Origin: Enterobacter sp. 10-1
GTDB lineage: Bacteria > Pseudomonadota > Gammaproteobacteria > Enterobacterales > Enterobacteriaceae
Length of the DNA stretch: 64,000 nt
Assembly: GCA_002270295.1 (NCBI GenBank)
Contig: NISF01000001.1
Coordinates: 1,054,001-1,118,000, forward strand
Direction of reading: 5' to 3'
A program made the position numbers and the translations under genes. The notes under the pieces were generated by a model. That model searched no databases and had not been told where the DNA came from. It saw nothing but the letters and a program-made list of their open reading frames with translations. Positions 1 to 8,374 of the stretch are shown here, one piece after another (within the stretch, counting starts at the first letter, position 1; every line of letters begins with the position of its first letter).

Positions 1-450
1 TCGCCGTTCGTGTCGGTGATTTCCAGCCGGGCGACCGTTGGTCTGCGTACCAAGCGCTGGAAACTGTTCCTGATCCCGGAAGAGTATTCCCCGCCGCAGG
101 TGCTGAAGGATACCGATGCTTATCTGACCCTGAACCGTCAGCGTTCGCTGGATGATGGCTTTATGCACGCCGTGTTTAACCCATCGTTTAACGCGCTGGC
201 GACGGCAATGGCTACCGCTCGTCACCGTCACGGTCGGATCCTCGATATCGCCCGCGAACGTCACGTTGAGCAGGCGTTGAACGAGACGCCGGACAAACTT
301 AACCGCGACCGCCGTCTGGTGCTGTTAAGCGATCCGGTGACGATGTCGCGCCTGCACTATCGGGTATGGGCCGCGCCGGAGAAATACTCTTCGTGGGTGG
401 ATGCCTATGGTCAGCTAACGCTGAATCCGCTGGCATTAAAAACGAAGTAA
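1..450 (+). CDS. opgH: Osmoregulated periplasmic glucan glucosyltransferase H (C-terminal fragment)
   Basis: Open at the window start; only the last 149 residues are present, in frame from base 1. OpgH (MdoH) is the inner-membrane glucosyltransferase that makes the beta-1,2 glucose backbone of osmoregulated periplasmic glucans and, in E. coli, also links growth rate to cell size. The fragment is the cytoplasmic tail after the last membrane segments and includes the conserved stretches [20 protein letters not shown] and [19 protein letters not shown], nearly identical to my recollection of E. coli MdoH. The catalytic domain lies outside the window. A rho-independent terminator follows directly, so it is the end of its operon. 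Identification is firm; the upstream partner opgG is inferred. Confidence 0.95.
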   Translation, partial: SPFVSVISSRATVGLRTKRWKLFLIPEEYSPPQVLKDTDAYLTLNRQRSLDDGFMHAVFNPSFNALATAMATARHRHGRILDIARERHVEQALNETPDKLNRDRRLVLLSDPVTMSRLHYRVWAAPEKYSSWVDAYGQLTLNPLALKTK

Positions 451-466
451 GCCGCGCGTTAATAAA

Positions 467-494
467 AATACCGGCAATTTGCCGGTATTTTTTT
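467..494 (+). terminator. Terminator after opgH
   Basis: Nine-base stem AATACCGGC / GCCGGTATT with a five-base loop (467-489), followed by a T run. It separates opgH from yceK; the yceK ribosome binding site (GGAG near 500) lies just beyond the hairpin. Confidence 0.85.
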
Positions 495-515
495 CTCCAG
501 GAGTTGAGGTTACAG

Positions 516-743
516 ATGAGAATTTTGCTGGTCATCGTTATGACCCTGGTACTCAGCGGCTGCGGCAGCATTATTAGCCGCACGGTGCCGGGGCAGGGGC
601 ATGGCAATCAGTATTACCCCGGCGTTCAGTGGGACGTTCGCGATTCGTCGTGGCGCTATATCACCATCCTCGACCTGCCATTTTCACTGGTGTTCGACAC
701 GCTGCTGCTGCCGCTTGATGCGAGCCACGGACCCTACAATTAG
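516..743 (+). CDS. yceK: YceK family outer-membrane lipoprotein
   Basis: A 75-residue lipoprotein matching E. coli YceK (75 residues). The signal peptide is short and hydrophobic and ends in a lipobox LSGC with the lipidated cysteine at residue 16. Mature motifs GSIISRTVPGQGHGNQYYPG and a C-terminal hydrophobic stretch (LPFSLVFDTLLLPLD) are family hallmarks. Its biochemical role is not established. I chose the ATG at 516 because it follows a GGAG motif and gives the signal peptide directly; a longer in-frame start upstream would run through the opgH terminator. Its TAG stop touches the stop of the convergent msyB with no base between them. Confidence 0.93.
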   Translation: MRILLVIVMTLVLSGCGSIISRTVPGQGHGNQYYPGVQWDVRDSSWRYITILDLPFSLVFDTLLLPLDASHGPYN

Positions 744-1130
744 CTAGCGCTCATCCCACTCATCGGCCGCCGTCTGACCCTCTTCCGTATCCAGAGAGGG
801 TTCAAGCTGAAACTCGCCCTCATCCCATTCATGGAGCGTATTCTCTTCCAGCCACTCCTGGCGGAGCTCTATCTCGTCATAATCGCCGTCAAAAACGCTC
901 TGAGCCGCTTCGCCGCTGAGCACTGGCAGACAATCGCCTTCCCCATCTTCGTCGGCAAAAAACTCGGCCTGCCAGGCGATATCGCCATCCTGCAAAATGT
1001 ATTTCTGGATATTCAGCTGCTCGACGTTAGCGCTCTCCTCGTCGCTATCCGGATTATTGGCCAGGTACTCTTCGCGGGCCGCATCGATAGCTTCTTCGAG
1101 CGTGGCATAGAAAACGGAATCCTTTGGCAT
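744..1130 (-). CDS. msyB: MsyB acidic protein
   Basis: A 128-residue, strongly acidic cytoplasmic protein close to E. coli MsyB (124 residues). E. coli msyB was isolated as a multicopy suppressor of secY/secA export mutants, and its expression is linked to general stress. The sequence shows the conserved segments TLEEAIDAAREE (from about residue 9), LSGEAAQSVFDGDYDEIE and the C-terminal EEGQTAADEWDER. No membrane segment or catalytic motif is visible. A good sigma-70 promoter lies just upstream (1172-1200 on this strand). It converges on yceK with abutting stop codons. Confidence 0.93.
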   Translation of the reverse strand: MPKDSVFYATLEEAIDAAREEYLANNPDSDEESANVEQLNIQKYILQDGDIAWQAEFFADEDGEGDCLPVLSGEAAQSVFDGDYDEIELRQEWLEENTLHEWDEGEFQLEPSLDTEEGQTAADEWDER

Positions 1131-1171
1131 GGCTAACCCCCTAAGAAGAATGAGAAATGGACTCGATTCAA

Positions 1172-1200
1172 TCTATAGAAGGCGGCGGGCAATGCGTCAA
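1172..1200 (-). promoter_or_regulatory. Predicted sigma-70 promoter of msyB
   Basis: Read on the minus strand: TTGACG (1195-1200), a 17-base spacer, then TATAGA (1172-1177). It sits about 42 bases before the msyB start in the gap to mdtG. This indicates msyB has its own promoter rather than depending on read-through from mdtG. Confidence 0.7.
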
Positions 1201-1221
1201 GGGGAAGGGCGCCTTGCTGAC

Positions 1222-2472
1222 TTAATTTACCGAACGATCGCCGGAGCCCCGGCTGTCAGAAGGTGCGCTGCTTCTCGGCTGGCGTAAGGTGATAGTCGAG
1301 TAGATAGCGTTGAACAGCACCACGCAGGCGGTGACCAAAAAGACCGCCCGGAAGCCATAGTTGGCGGAGACGGAGGCGCCGATGAGCGGGCCGGTGACGT
1401 TACCAATATCGCGAAACGACTGGTTATAGCTGAAGATGCGGCCGGCGACCTGGCTGGTGGAGTTGTACACCAGCAGCGTTTGCACGGCCGGCAGCAGCGC
1501 GCCGTCGGCAGCGCCGAGCAGAAAACGCAGGACGCCCAGCTGCAGCGGCGTCTGGACGAATGACATCGGAATAAGCAGCAGAACGGAGAGGATCAGCGCC
1601 ACGATGAGGATTTTTTCCGGCCCGATACGGTCCCCCAGCCTGCCGAGACGCGGGGCGCTGATCAGGGCGGCAACCCCGGGAACGGAGGCGATCATCCCGC
1701 TGATAAACGCAATATTGCTGATGTCCCCGCTCAGATCCCGCACGTACAGCGTCAGGATCGGGGCAATCGACCCGGTAGCAACCTGGATAATCAGGGTGGT
1801 GACGAACAGGCTGAGCACCAGTTTTGGGCTTTTCAGCGAGGAGAACACGTCTCTGGCGCTGAGCATCTCTTTTTTCGCCACCGGCACAAACTGCTCGCGG
1901 ATGAAGAACAGCGTCAGGAGGAAGCAGATAAACAGGACGCTGGCGGTAAGAAAGAAGACGGCGCGCAGGCCCCACAGATCGGCGAGAAAACCACCGGCCA
2001 GCGGGCCAAGCAGGGCGCCGCTGACGGCCCCGGTTGAGAGCGTTCCCAGCGCCCAGCCGCTTTTCTGGCGAGGGATTTGGGTCGCGATAAGGGCATTGGC
2101 GTTCGGAATAAAGCCGCCTAACAATCCCAGCAGCGCGCGCAGCACCAGAAATTGCCAGATATTTTGCGCCAGTCCCATCAGCATCATGACGATAGCCATT
2201 CCGAGAGCGGAACGTAGCAGCATGATTTTTCGACCTTTTCGGTCGGCAAGCCCGCCCCAGAACGGTGAGGCAACGGCGGAGAAAAGAAAGGTAATGCTGA
2301 AGACCAGCCCAGACCACATATTGAGGGCGCCGTGGCCCGTGACGCCGAGCTGTTCAACGTAAAGCGGAAGGAACGGCATAACCAGGCTGAACGCCGCGCC
2401 GGTCAAAAAACAGCCGAACCAGGTGACGGTAAGATTGCGTTTCCAGTTAACAGGTATATCAGCAGACGACAT
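1222..2472 (-). CDS. mdtG: MdtG multidrug efflux MFS transporter
   Basis: A 416-residue 12-helix major facilitator drug/proton antiporter (DHA1 type), orthologous to E. coli MdtG (YceE, 408 residues), which gives resistance to fosfomycin and deoxycholate when overexpressed. MFS motif A is visible as [10 protein letters not shown] at residues 73-82, and the antiporter motif C region is [15 protein letters not shown] set the start at the ATG giving [14 protein letters not shown] because the homologue begins here; a longer frame adds ten unconserved residues. In E. coli mdtG belongs to the marA/soxS/rob regulon; I did not find a clear marbox. The C-terminus has a short divergent Ser/Asp-rich tail. 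Confidence 0.95.
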   Translation of the reverse strand: MSSADIPVNWKRNLTVTWFGCFLTGAAFSLVMPFLPLYVEQLGVTGHGALNMWSGLVFSITFLFSAVASPFWGGLADRKGRKIMLLRSALGMAIVMMLMGLAQNIWQFLVLRALLGLLGGFIPNANALIATQIPRQKSGWALGTLSTGAVSGALLGPLAGGFLADLWGLRAVFFLTASVLFICFLLTLFFIREQFVPVAKKEMLSARDVFSSLKSPKLVLSLFVTTLIIQVATGSIAPILTLYVRDLSGDISNIAFISGMIASVPGVAALISAPRLGRLGDRIGPEKILIVALILSVLLLIPMSFVQTPLQLGVLRFLLGAADGALLPAVQTLLVYNSTSQVAGRIFSYNQSFRDIGNVTGPLIGASVSANYGFRAVFLVTACVVLFNAIYSTITLRQPRSSAPSDSRGSGDRSVN

Positions 2473-2584
2473 AGGTTCCCACTGGCCTGCGCCGCAGGTC
2501 AAAAGTTGAAAATATGAGCCTGCTAATTATGCGCCTGAGAAACGGTTGCCGCAATGGAGGACCGCTTTTAATGCTAAGGGCGTG

Positions 2585-2601
2585 GCCCCCGAAACGGGGG
2601 C
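2585..2601. other. Small GC-rich hairpin between lpxL and mdtG
   Basis: Seven-base perfect stem GCCCCCG/CGGGGGC with an AAA loop. It lies 21 bases beyond the lpxL stop on the minus strand. A T run is lacking on that strand, so it may stabilise the 3' end or slow transcription rather than act as a full terminator. Confidence 0.4.
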
Positions 2602-2621
2602 TTTGTGCGGAGTAACGGCGG

Positions 2622-3545
2622 TTATTCGTAGCGTGAAGGAACGCCGGGCGGGCGCGACTTGAAGCGGCGATGCATCCACATATACTGCTCCGGCGCCATC
2701 AGAATGCATTTCTCGACGATGTGGTTCATCCACACGGCGGTCGTTTGCGGGTCATCCAGCGGCGGATCGCACTCCGGCGGCAGAATAATCAGCTCATAGC
2801 CTTTGCCATCGGGCTTACGGCGCGGTACGAAGGGAACGATGCAGGCCTTCGACATTTTTGCCAGCATCCAGGTGCCGGAGGTGGTGGCGGCCTGGTCGAC
2901 GGCGAAAAACGGCACAAAGACGCTGGAGGCCGGGCCGTAGTCGTGATCCGGCGCATACCAGATAACATCGCCTTTTTTCAGCGCCCGCACCATGCCCTTC
3001 AGATCCTTACGGTCGATCATATCCTTGTTGGAGCGCAGTCGCCCCCACGTCTGCAGCCAGTCGATGACCGGGTTATCATTCGGGCGATAGACGCCAATCC
3101 CCGGCTCATTCATCCCGAACATGCGGGCGCCCATTTCAAGGGTGAGGAAGTGGATACCGATCAGCAGAATGCCGCGTTTTTGCTCCTGCACGGCCCGGAT
3201 ATGTTCGACGCCAGTCGCATCCGTCCAGCGCGCAATGCGCCGCGCAGGCCAGAACCAGGCCATGCCGGTTTCCATCAGGCCCATGCCAACGGATTCAAAA
3301 TTCTGTTTTACCAGCTGATGGCGCTCCTGCTCGCTCTTCTCGGGGAAGCAGAGCTCCAGGTTGCGGTAAGCAATTTTGGCCCGTCGGGTCATCAGGCGCA
3401 TCGCGAGTCGACCCAGAGCGGTGCCCAGGCGATAAATCAGCGGATAGGGAAGCTGGACAACCAGCCACAGCAGGCCAATTCCTGGCCAAAGCAGCCAATA
3501 ACGCGGGTGCAGTAACGCCGCGGAAAATTTAGGTAAATGGGTCAT
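2622..3545 (-). CDS. lpxL: Lipid A lauroyltransferase LpxL
   Basis: A 307-residue acyltransferase (E. coli LpxL has 306) that transfers laurate from acyl-ACP to Kdo2-lipid IVA at the inner leaflet of the inner membrane during lipid A synthesis. One N-terminal membrane segment (about residues 15-38) is followed by the LPLAT catalytic core. The acyltransferase HX4(D/E) motif is visible as H132-FLTL-E137, with the second conserved block PDHDYGP. The C-terminus ends [15 protein letters not shown] as in the family. The N-terminal [17 protein letters not shown] matches the family start, so the ATG at 3545 is well supported. It is transcribed away from trhO. Confidence 0.97.
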   Translation of the reverse strand: MTHLPKFSAALLHPRYWLLWPGIGLLWLVVQLPYPLIYRLGTALGRLAMRLMTRRAKIAYRNLELCFPEKSEQERHQLVKQNFESVGMGLMETGMAWFWPARRIARWTDATGVEHIRAVQEQKRGILLIGIHFLTLEMGARMFGMNEPGIGVYRPNDNPVIDWLQTWGRLRSNKDMIDRKDLKGMVRALKKGDVIWYAPDHDYGPASSVFVPFFAVDQAATTSGTWMLAKMSKACIVPFVPRRKPDGKGYELIILPPECDPPLDDPQTTAVWMNHIVEKCILMAPEQYMWMHRRFKSRPPGVPSRYE

Positions 3546-3754
3546 CTCATACCTGTTTAATTAAGCAACGCGTTCTATTATCGCATTTTTTTATGGTTCA
3601 GCCAAAACGACTGGCCCAGGTGGCATTTATTGTTAAATCATAGCGAATGTTGCTGTAAAAAATGTAGCTTGAAATGTATGGATGTAAATTAATGCCGTTT
3701 ACTATATGATGCCGGCCGTTTGTTTTACTCATTTTTATGTCGAGCAGGTACACC

Positions 3755-4819
3755 ATGCCAGTGTTACATAACCGCATTTCAAATGAGACGTTAAAAGCGC
3801 AGATGTTGGCCGAGACCGAGCCGCGCACGACGATCTCTTTCTATAAGTACTTCACCATCGTTGATCCACAAGCGACGCGCGACGCCCTGTGGATTGCGCT
3901 CACTAAGCTGAACGTGTTTGGCCGTATTTACCTGGCCCACGAAGGGATCAATGCGCAAATCAGCGTACCGCAAAGCCGCGTTGAGGCCCTGCGCGAGTAT
4001 CTGTACGCGTTCAACCCGGCGCTGGAAGGGCTGCGAATGAACATCGCTCTCGACGACGACGGGAAATCGTTTTGGGTGCTGCGCCTGAAGGTGCGCGACC
4101 GAATTGTCGCCGATGGTATCGACGATGAGACGTTTGATGCCTCTAACGTGGGTGACTACCTGAAAGCTGCGGAAGTTAACGCGATGCTGGATGACCCCGA
4201 AGCGATCTTTATCGATATGCGCAACCATTACGAATACGAAGTGGGGCATTTCGAGCAGGCGATGGAAATTCCCGCCGATACTTTCCGCGATCAGCTGCCG
4301 AAAGCGGTTGAGATGATGCAGGAGCATAAAGATAAAAAAATCGTTATGTACTGTACCGGCGGCATCCGCTGCGAAAAAGCCAGCGCGTGGATGAAGCACA
4401 ACGGCTTCAGCAAGGTCTGGCACATCGAAGGCGGCATTATTGAGTATGCGCGTCGCGCGCGCGAGCAGGGTCTGCCGGTGCGTTTTATCGGTAAAAACTT
4501 TGTTTTCGATGAGCGCATGGGCGAGCGTATTTCTGACGACGTTATCGCGCACTGCCATCAGTGCGGCGCGCCCTGCGATAGCCACACCAACTGCCTGAAC
4601 GACGGCTGCCATCTGCTGTTTATCCAGTGTCCGAGCTGTGCGGAGAAGTTTGCCGGATGCTGCAGCGAATCCTGCATGGAGGAGCATAAGCTGCCGGAAG
4701 AGGAGCAGCGTCAGCTGCGGGCCGGGCGTGAGAACGGGAATAAGATCTTCAATAAATCTCGCGGGCGTCTGAATACTAAGCTGGGGATCCCGGATCCTGA
4801 GCCTTCAGAAAAACCATAG
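3755..4819 (+). CDS. trhO: tRNA uridine(34) hydroxylase TrhO
   Basis: A 354-residue rhodanese-domain protein orthologous to E. coli TrhO (YceA), which installs 5-hydroxyuridine at wobble position 34 of several tRNAs using oxygen, in parallel to the prephenate-dependent TrhP route. It has an N-terminal acylphosphatase-like domain (about 1-100), a rhodanese domain with the active-site loop CTGGIRC at residues 200-206, and a C-terminal cysteine-rich segment ([15 protein letters not shown] and later cysteines) typical of the family. The start is set at 3755, [10 protein letters not shown], preceded by GAGCAGG; the longer frame adds six unconserved residues. Its 3' end overlaps the small convergent gene yceO by 15 bases, and a terminator follows at 4935. 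Confidence 0.96.
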   Translation: MPVLHNRISNETLKAQMLAETEPRTTISFYKYFTIVDPQATRDALWIALTKLNVFGRIYLAHEGINAQISVPQSRVEALREYLYAFNPALEGLRMNIALDDDGKSFWVLRLKVRDRIVADGIDDETFDASNVGDYLKAAEVNAMLDDPEAIFIDMRNHYEYEVGHFEQAMEIPADTFRDQLPKAVEMMQEHKDKKIVMYCTGGIRCEKASAWMKHNGFSKVWHIEGGIIEYARRAREQGLPVRFIGKNFVFDERMGERISDDVIAHCHQCGAPCDSHTNCLNDGCHLLFIQCPSCAEKFAGCCSESCMEEHKLPEEEQRQLRAGRENGNKIFNKSRGRLNTKLGIPDPEPSEKP

Positions 4820-4918
4820 CCAGACAAGGTCGATGATGGCCAGCAGCAGCCACAGCGCGAGATAAATCATAAAATGCTCGCGGATGTTGTTGATCAGTAA
4901 GTCATACAGGCGACGCAT
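4805..4918 (-). CDS. yceO: YceO small membrane-associated protein
   Basis: A 37-residue frame reading [20 protein letters not shown] and then a hydrophobic stretch [18 protein letters not shown]. It closely resembles E. coli YceO as I remember it ([20 protein letters not shown] core), a small protein of unknown function between yceA/yceI/yceJ and solA. A GAGAG motif lies seven bases before the ATG, and an in-frame stop lies five codons upstream. It probably forms a single transmembrane helix with a basic N-terminus. It overlaps the end of trhO by 15 bases on the opposite strand. Gene calling may miss it because of its size; conservation with E. coli is the main support. Confidence 0.75.
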   Translation of the reverse strand: MRRLYDLLINNIREHFMIYLALWLLLAIIDLVWLWFF

Positions 4919-4934
4919 AAGATCTCTCAGTCAT

Positions 4935-4962
4935 AAACGGCCTCCGGTGAGGCCGTTTTTTT
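4935..4962 (+). terminator. Terminator after trhO
   Basis: Ten-base stem AAACGGCCTC/GAGGCCGTTT with a CGGT loop (4935-4958), then a T run. It is oriented to end trhO transcription and lies inside the 5' region of the opposing yceO. Confidence 0.9.
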
Positions 4963-4994
4963 ATTGGTGCGGTGGCAGCGCCGCGGGGTGGCTA

Positions 4995-6113
4995 TTATTG
5001 CTGAAAGCGCGCCAGTGAGAAGGGGGTCAGATCAAAAGCCGGCGATTCTCCCCGGGCAAACTGGACGGCAATTTCGCCCAAAACCGGAGCAAATTTAAAG
5101 CCATGACCGCTTAATCCGCTAATCAGCAGCGTTTGCGGATGACCGGGGAGAGTATCGATAATGAAGTCCTCATCCGGCGTATTGTCGTAGGTGCAGGATG
5201 CGCCGTGCAGGCAGCCGCCGATGCCGGGCAGGACGTTGCGCAGAAAATTGAACGATTCCGAGCCGTCCGTCGCCACGCTGCCAAACGGCGTGCGTTCTTC
5301 CGCGGTGGAGATGAGCTGCCCGCCGTTGTGCTTGCCGATTTTGAGTTCATTATCTTCCGCCGGGAAGCCGTAGAACTGATCGCCGTTGGGCAGTTCGCCG
5401 GTAAACGCCGGAAAATTGTTTTTGCTGCTGTAGCGGCCATCGGCCTGGAACCAGGCGAAGATTTTGCGCACCGGCTGAACCGGCAGCTCAGGCAGCAGGC
5501 GGGTCACCCAGGTACCGGCGCTGATCAACAGCTTTTTAGCGCTGTACTGGCCATCCGCGGTGTCGATAGTGACGCCATCCTGATGATGATGGATCGCGGT
5601 GACCGGACAGTTGAACAGCTGCGCACAGCCCGCTTCACGAGCCAGGCGAATCCAGGTTTCAATGGCCAGTTCGCTGCGCAGGACGCCTGATGCTGGTTCA
5701 AATACCCCGCGATAGCCCTCAGGCACGCGAATTTCCGGCCAGCGGGCCATAATGGCCTGGGCGTCCATCTCTTCAACGTTGAGCGCAAATTCACGAGCGC
5801 TGTTCATGACGTTAGTGAGAAACGCGGAATCCGCCGGGCCGAGGTTGATCACCCCGGTACGTTCAAAAACGGCTTCACCGCTGAGGGCGGCTAGTTCGTC
5901 CCAGAGCTGCTGCGCCCGCAGCACCAGAGGGACGTATCTTTCACCTTCACCATAGGCGTGGCGGATAAGACGCGTGTTGCCGTGATGGCTGCCTTCCTGG
6001 TGCGGAGGCTGGTGGGCGTCGGTCATCAGGACGTTGAGTCCTGCGCGACGGGCATAATAGCCTGCGGCGGCGCCGGTTGAGCCGCTGCCGATAATGATGA
6101 GGTCGTATTGCAT
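4995..6113 (-). CDS. solA: N-methyl-L-tryptophan oxidase
   Basis: A 372-residue flavoprotein, the same length as E. coli SolA (MTOX), a monomeric sarcosine oxidase family enzyme that oxidatively demethylates N-methyl amino acids, giving formaldehyde and hydrogen peroxide. The N-terminal dinucleotide-binding motif [13 protein letters not shown] is at residues 6-18. Cys307 in [14 protein letters not shown] corresponds to the cysteine that carries covalent FAD in E. coli (Cys308). The C-terminal [16 protein letters not shown] block is also conserved. E. coli has yceI and yceJ between trhO and yceO/solA; neither is here. Confidence 0.95.
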   Translation of the reverse strand: MQYDLIIIGSGSTGAAAGYYARRAGLNVLMTDAHQPPHQEGSHHGNTRLIRHAYGEGERYVPLVLRAQQLWDELAALSGEAVFERTGVINLGPADSAFLTNVMNSAREFALNVEEMDAQAIMARWPEIRVPEGYRGVFEPASGVLRSELAIETWIRLAREAGCAQLFNCPVTAIHHHQDGVTIDTADGQYSAKKLLISAGTWVTRLLPELPVQPVRKIFAWFQADGRYSSKNNFPAFTGELPNGDQFYGFPAEDNELKIGKHNGGQLISTAEERTPFGSVATDGSESFNFLRNVLPGIGGCLHGASCTYDNTPDEDFIIDTLPGHPQTLLISGLSGHGFKFAPVLGEIAVQFARGESPAFDLTPFSLARFQQ

Positions 6114-6238
6114 GGTATGTTCCGGGTTTTTGCTTTATTAGCAGGGTAATTAACAACCCGTACTTATACAAGCCCGAAAATAAATCAGGCACCAACCGGT
6201 GCCTGTTTAGTTAGAGTATATGGATGACAGCAGAATCA

Positions 6239-6493
6239 CTAATGTCTGCGGTACTCATTTACCTGGTATTCACCTGCTTCAATCTTCGCAATGCCGGCTT
6301 CAAGAATAGAAATAAATTGACGTGCGACGTCCGTCGTCAGCCATAAAGTCTGGCCAATTTCAGCTTCATTACTGCTTTCATGAGTGGGGTTCTGGTAGTG
6401 CAGGCGCAACATCAGCGCGTCGTAGCTATCTACGGTGCTGATGTCCCATCCGACGAGGGGATGGGTCTGGATGACTTCATTATTCTTTTCCAT
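6239..6493 (-). CDS. bssS: Biofilm regulator BssS
   Basis: An 84-residue protein nearly identical to E. coli BssS (YceP), a small regulator reported to affect biofilm formation and to act through AI-2 and indole signalling. Conserved blocks include THPLVGWDISTVDSYDALML and GQTLWLTTDVARQFISILEA. No DNA-binding motif is obvious and the mechanism is not settled. Two ATGs lie side by side; I chose the second (6493) because AAGGGG sits five bases before it and because it gives the usual 84-residue length. The promoter region has an extended -10 and two CTCGAG-centred elements, described separately. Confidence 0.93.
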   Translation of the reverse strand: MEKNNEVIQTHPLVGWDISTVDSYDALMLRLHYQNPTHESSNEAEIGQTLWLTTDVARQFISILEAGIAKIEAGEYQVNEYRRH

Positions 6494-6564
6494 CATAACC
6501 CCTTATTCATATGTTAAAAGACAACAATTCTCGAGGTTTAATGCATATTTTTTGAAGCAAGTTA

Positions 6565-6573
6565 ATTATATCA
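6565..6573 (-). promoter_or_regulatory. Predicted extended -10 promoter of bssS
   Basis: On the minus strand the sequence TGATATAAT is a perfect extended -10 (TGnTATAAT). A start about seven bases downstream would give a leader of roughly 65 bases before the bssS ATG. The expected -35 position coincides with one of the CTCGAG elements and has no good -35 match, as is common for extended -10 promoters. Confidence 0.65.
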
Positions 6574-6723
6574 GCAGTTAAGAATAAACTCGAGAAATTA
6601 ACGCGAACGGGGCGAGCTTTTCTCTTTTTGACGCTTTTTTGCGCAAATTTTGTACCGCGGTACGTTATTTTTTAAGGAAATTATCAGGGATTAAAGAAAA
6701 ATCCGAGTATCAGACGGAGGGAA

Positions 6724-6746
6724 TAAAAAAGCCGGGGCGACCCGGC
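6724..6746 (-). terminator. Terminator after dinI
   Basis: Six-base stem GCCGGG/CCCGGC with a four-base loop (6731-6746), followed on the minus strand by six T residues (6725-6730). It lies about 135 bases downstream of the dinI stop. Confidence 0.85.
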
Positions 6747-6881
6747 AAAAGAAGCACAATGAGGGAGCAAATTAATTTGCTGTACCGGTCAGACTTCGAA
6801 CCGCATGAGTATTGGGCAGGCAAAAGCTTCGGCTAACAGCCTGAGGCGTTCTGCGCTGCCGCTTTCATGCGCCCGGGTGAC

Positions 6882-7133
6882 TCAGGGTACGTCGTGGATA
6901 AACCAGTCATCAGCGCTTTCCCAGGTTTCTTGCAGGATTTCGCTTATCCGGTCTTTATCTTCTTTAAGGCCACCGATAACGGAAAGATTGTTACCGGTGG
7001 CGAAGCGTACGGTTACCTGGCTTGGTTCAGCCGGGAACTGCAGATCGATACGTCGGGAGAGTTCATTATTCAGCGCTTCTAAAGCGCCGCTCGGTAAGGC
7101 TGTGGTTTTGGCGATAGACACTTCGATGCGCAT
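6882..7133 (-). CDS. dinI: DNA damage-inducible protein I
   Basis: An 83-residue protein orthologous to E. coli DinI (81 residues), which binds RecA filaments and modulates SOS induction by stabilising the filament and inhibiting UmuD cleavage. The start MRIEVSIAKT and the acidic C-terminal helix ISEILQETWESADDWF, which mimics DNA in contacting RecA, are conserved. A perfect LexA box (CTGT-N8-ACAG) lies 22-37 bases upstream, direct evidence for SOS control. It is separated from pyrC by 71 bases. Confidence 0.95.
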   Translation of the reverse strand: MRIEVSIAKTTALPSGALEALNNELSRRIDLQFPAEPSQVTVRFATGNNLSVIGGLKEDKDRISEILQETWESADDWFIHDVP

Positions 7134-7152
7134 GATTGCCCCCTGTGTAATG

Positions 7153-7172
7153 TACTGTTTATTTATACAGTA
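7153..7172 (-). promoter_or_regulatory. LexA operator (SOS box) of dinI
   Basis: TACTGTTTATTTATACAGTA: the CTGT-N8-ACAG core spans 7155-7170 and has the flanking TA/TA of strong LexA sites. It lies between the pyrC stop and dinI start, in position to repress dinI. Confidence 0.93.
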
Positions 7173-7204
7173 TCGTTTTTGTATTTACAACAGAGGGCGG
7201 CGTT

Positions 7205-8251
7205 TTATTTTTTCATCGTCCAGCGTATGGTTTCACCGGCCAGGAAGGGGACCAGCGTGTCGCCCGGCAGTGCGATGCTTTCTGCCACAACGCTCTCTTC
7301 GCGCACCAGCTCAACAAAGCTCTCATTGACCGGCAGACCGTAGAAGCGCGGGCCGTTAAGCGAACAAAATGCTTCGAAGTGCTGCAGCGCATTCATCTCT
7401 TCGAACACCGTTGCGTAGCTACCCAGCGCGGTTGGCGCATTAAAGCAGCCGGCGCATCCGCAGCTGGTTTCTTTACGATGACGCGCGTGCGGCGCGGAGT
7501 CGGTACCGAGAAACGCGCGGGTAAAGCCGCTGGCGACCAGCTCGCGCAGGGCCTGCTGGTGAATATTACGTTTCAGAATCGGCAGGCAGTAAAGGTGCGG
7601 ACGAATACCGCCGACCAGCATGTGATTACGGTTAAACATCAGATGCTGTGGCGTAATGGTGGCGGCCAGCAGTTCGTTGCCATCGCGAACGTACTCTGCG
7701 GCATCCTTGGTGGTGATATGTTCGAACACCACTTTCAGACCCGGCAGGCGCTGGCGCAGCGGCTCCATCACCGTTTCGATAAAGCGCGCCTCGCGATCGA
7801 AGATATCGATCTCCGCGTGCGTCACTTCGCCGTGTACCAGCAGCGGCATGCCGAGTTTTTGCATACGCTCAAGCACCGGCATAATGGCATCGATGCTGGT
7901 CACGCCGTGGCTGGAGTTAGTGGTGGCATTGGCCGGGTACAGTTTAGCCGCGGTAAAAACGCCGGCCTCAAATCCGCGCTCCAGCTCGGCTGGATCGAGC
8001 GTATCGGTCAGGTAGCAGGTCATCAGAGGGGTAAAATCATGCCCGGCGGGCACGGCGTTAAGGATCCGCTGGCGATAGGCGACGGCGGCTTCAACGGTGG
8101 TGACAGGCGGCGCCAGATTCGGCATCACGATCGCCCGACCATAAAACTCGCTGGTGTAAGGCACGACGGTTTCCAGCATATCGTCATCGCGCAGATGGAT
8201 GTGCCAGTCGTCAGGGCGACGGATTTTCAGTACCTGGGGTTGTGCTGTCAT
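7205..8251 (-). CDS. pyrC: Dihydroorotase
   Basis: A 348-residue class II dihydroorotase, the same length as in E. coli. It cyclises N-carbamoyl-L-aspartate to dihydroorotate, the third step of pyrimidine synthesis, in the cytosol. Metal-binding His17 and His19 sit in DDWHIHLRD; the carboxylated lysine is K103 in [10 protein letters not shown]; the catalytic aspartate lies in GTDSAPH. A PurR-type operator lies 62-77 bases upstream, and a sequence resembling the E. coli -10/start region follows it. In E. coli translation also responds to CTP through start-site choice and a leader hairpin; the leader here was not resolved. Confidence 0.97.
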   Translation of the reverse strand: MTAQPQVLKIRRPDDWHIHLRDDDMLETVVPYTSEFYGRAIVMPNLAPPVTTVEAAVAYRQRILNAVPAGHDFTPLMTCYLTDTLDPAELERGFEAGVFTAAKLYPANATTNSSHGVTSIDAIMPVLERMQKLGMPLLVHGEVTHAEIDIFDREARFIETVMEPLRQRLPGLKVVFEHITTKDAAEYVRDGNELLAATITPQHLMFNRNHMLVGGIRPHLYCLPILKRNIHQQALRELVASGFTRAFLGTDSAPHARHRKETSCGCAGCFNAPTALGSYATVFEEMNALQHFEAFCSLNGPRFYGLPVNESFVELVREESVVAESIALPGDTLVPFLAGETIRWTMKK

Positions 8252-8312
8252 GGAAGGCTCCGGCTAATAGGTTCAGTCATCAGGGCTGTTTTTCACCGGG
8301 CACAAAGGATAA

Positions 8313-8328
8313 GCGTAAACGTTTTCCT
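8313..8328 (-). promoter_or_regulatory. PurR operator of pyrC
   Basis: Read on the minus strand the site is AGGAAAACGTTTACGC, one base different from the E. coli pyrC PurR operator as I remember it (AGGAAAACGTTTCCGC) and centred on the AACGTTT core typical of PurR/LacI-family sites. It indicates purine-dependent control of pyrC. Confidence 0.8.
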
Positions 8329-8343
8329 TTGCATCAACTTCCG

Positions 8344-8370
8344 TAAAAAAACGGGCGCCCTGGCGCCCGC
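8344..8370 (-). terminator. Terminator after yceB
   Basis: Eight-base GC-rich stem (8352-8359 with 8362-8369, CGGGCGCC arm) followed on the minus strand by a T run at 8344-8351. It begins five bases after the yceB stop and separates yceB from the pyrC promoter. Confidence 0.88.
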
Positions 8371-8374
8371 GATG

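Larger units (their letters stand above)
6494..6881. other. Intergenic region between bssS and dinI
   Basis: 388 bases without a supported gene. It holds the bssS promoter (6565-6573), a pair of CTCGAG elements (6530-6535 and 6589-6594), the palindrome GTACCGCGGTAC at 6652-6663 and the dinI terminator (6724-6746). Short frames in 6639-6836 have no family resemblance and no ribosome binding site of note. Confidence 0.6.

Noticed and set aside
2527..2733. Small minus-strand frame between lpxL and mdtG
   Set aside because: It begins inside lpxL in another frame and runs through the intergenic hairpin; no conservation.
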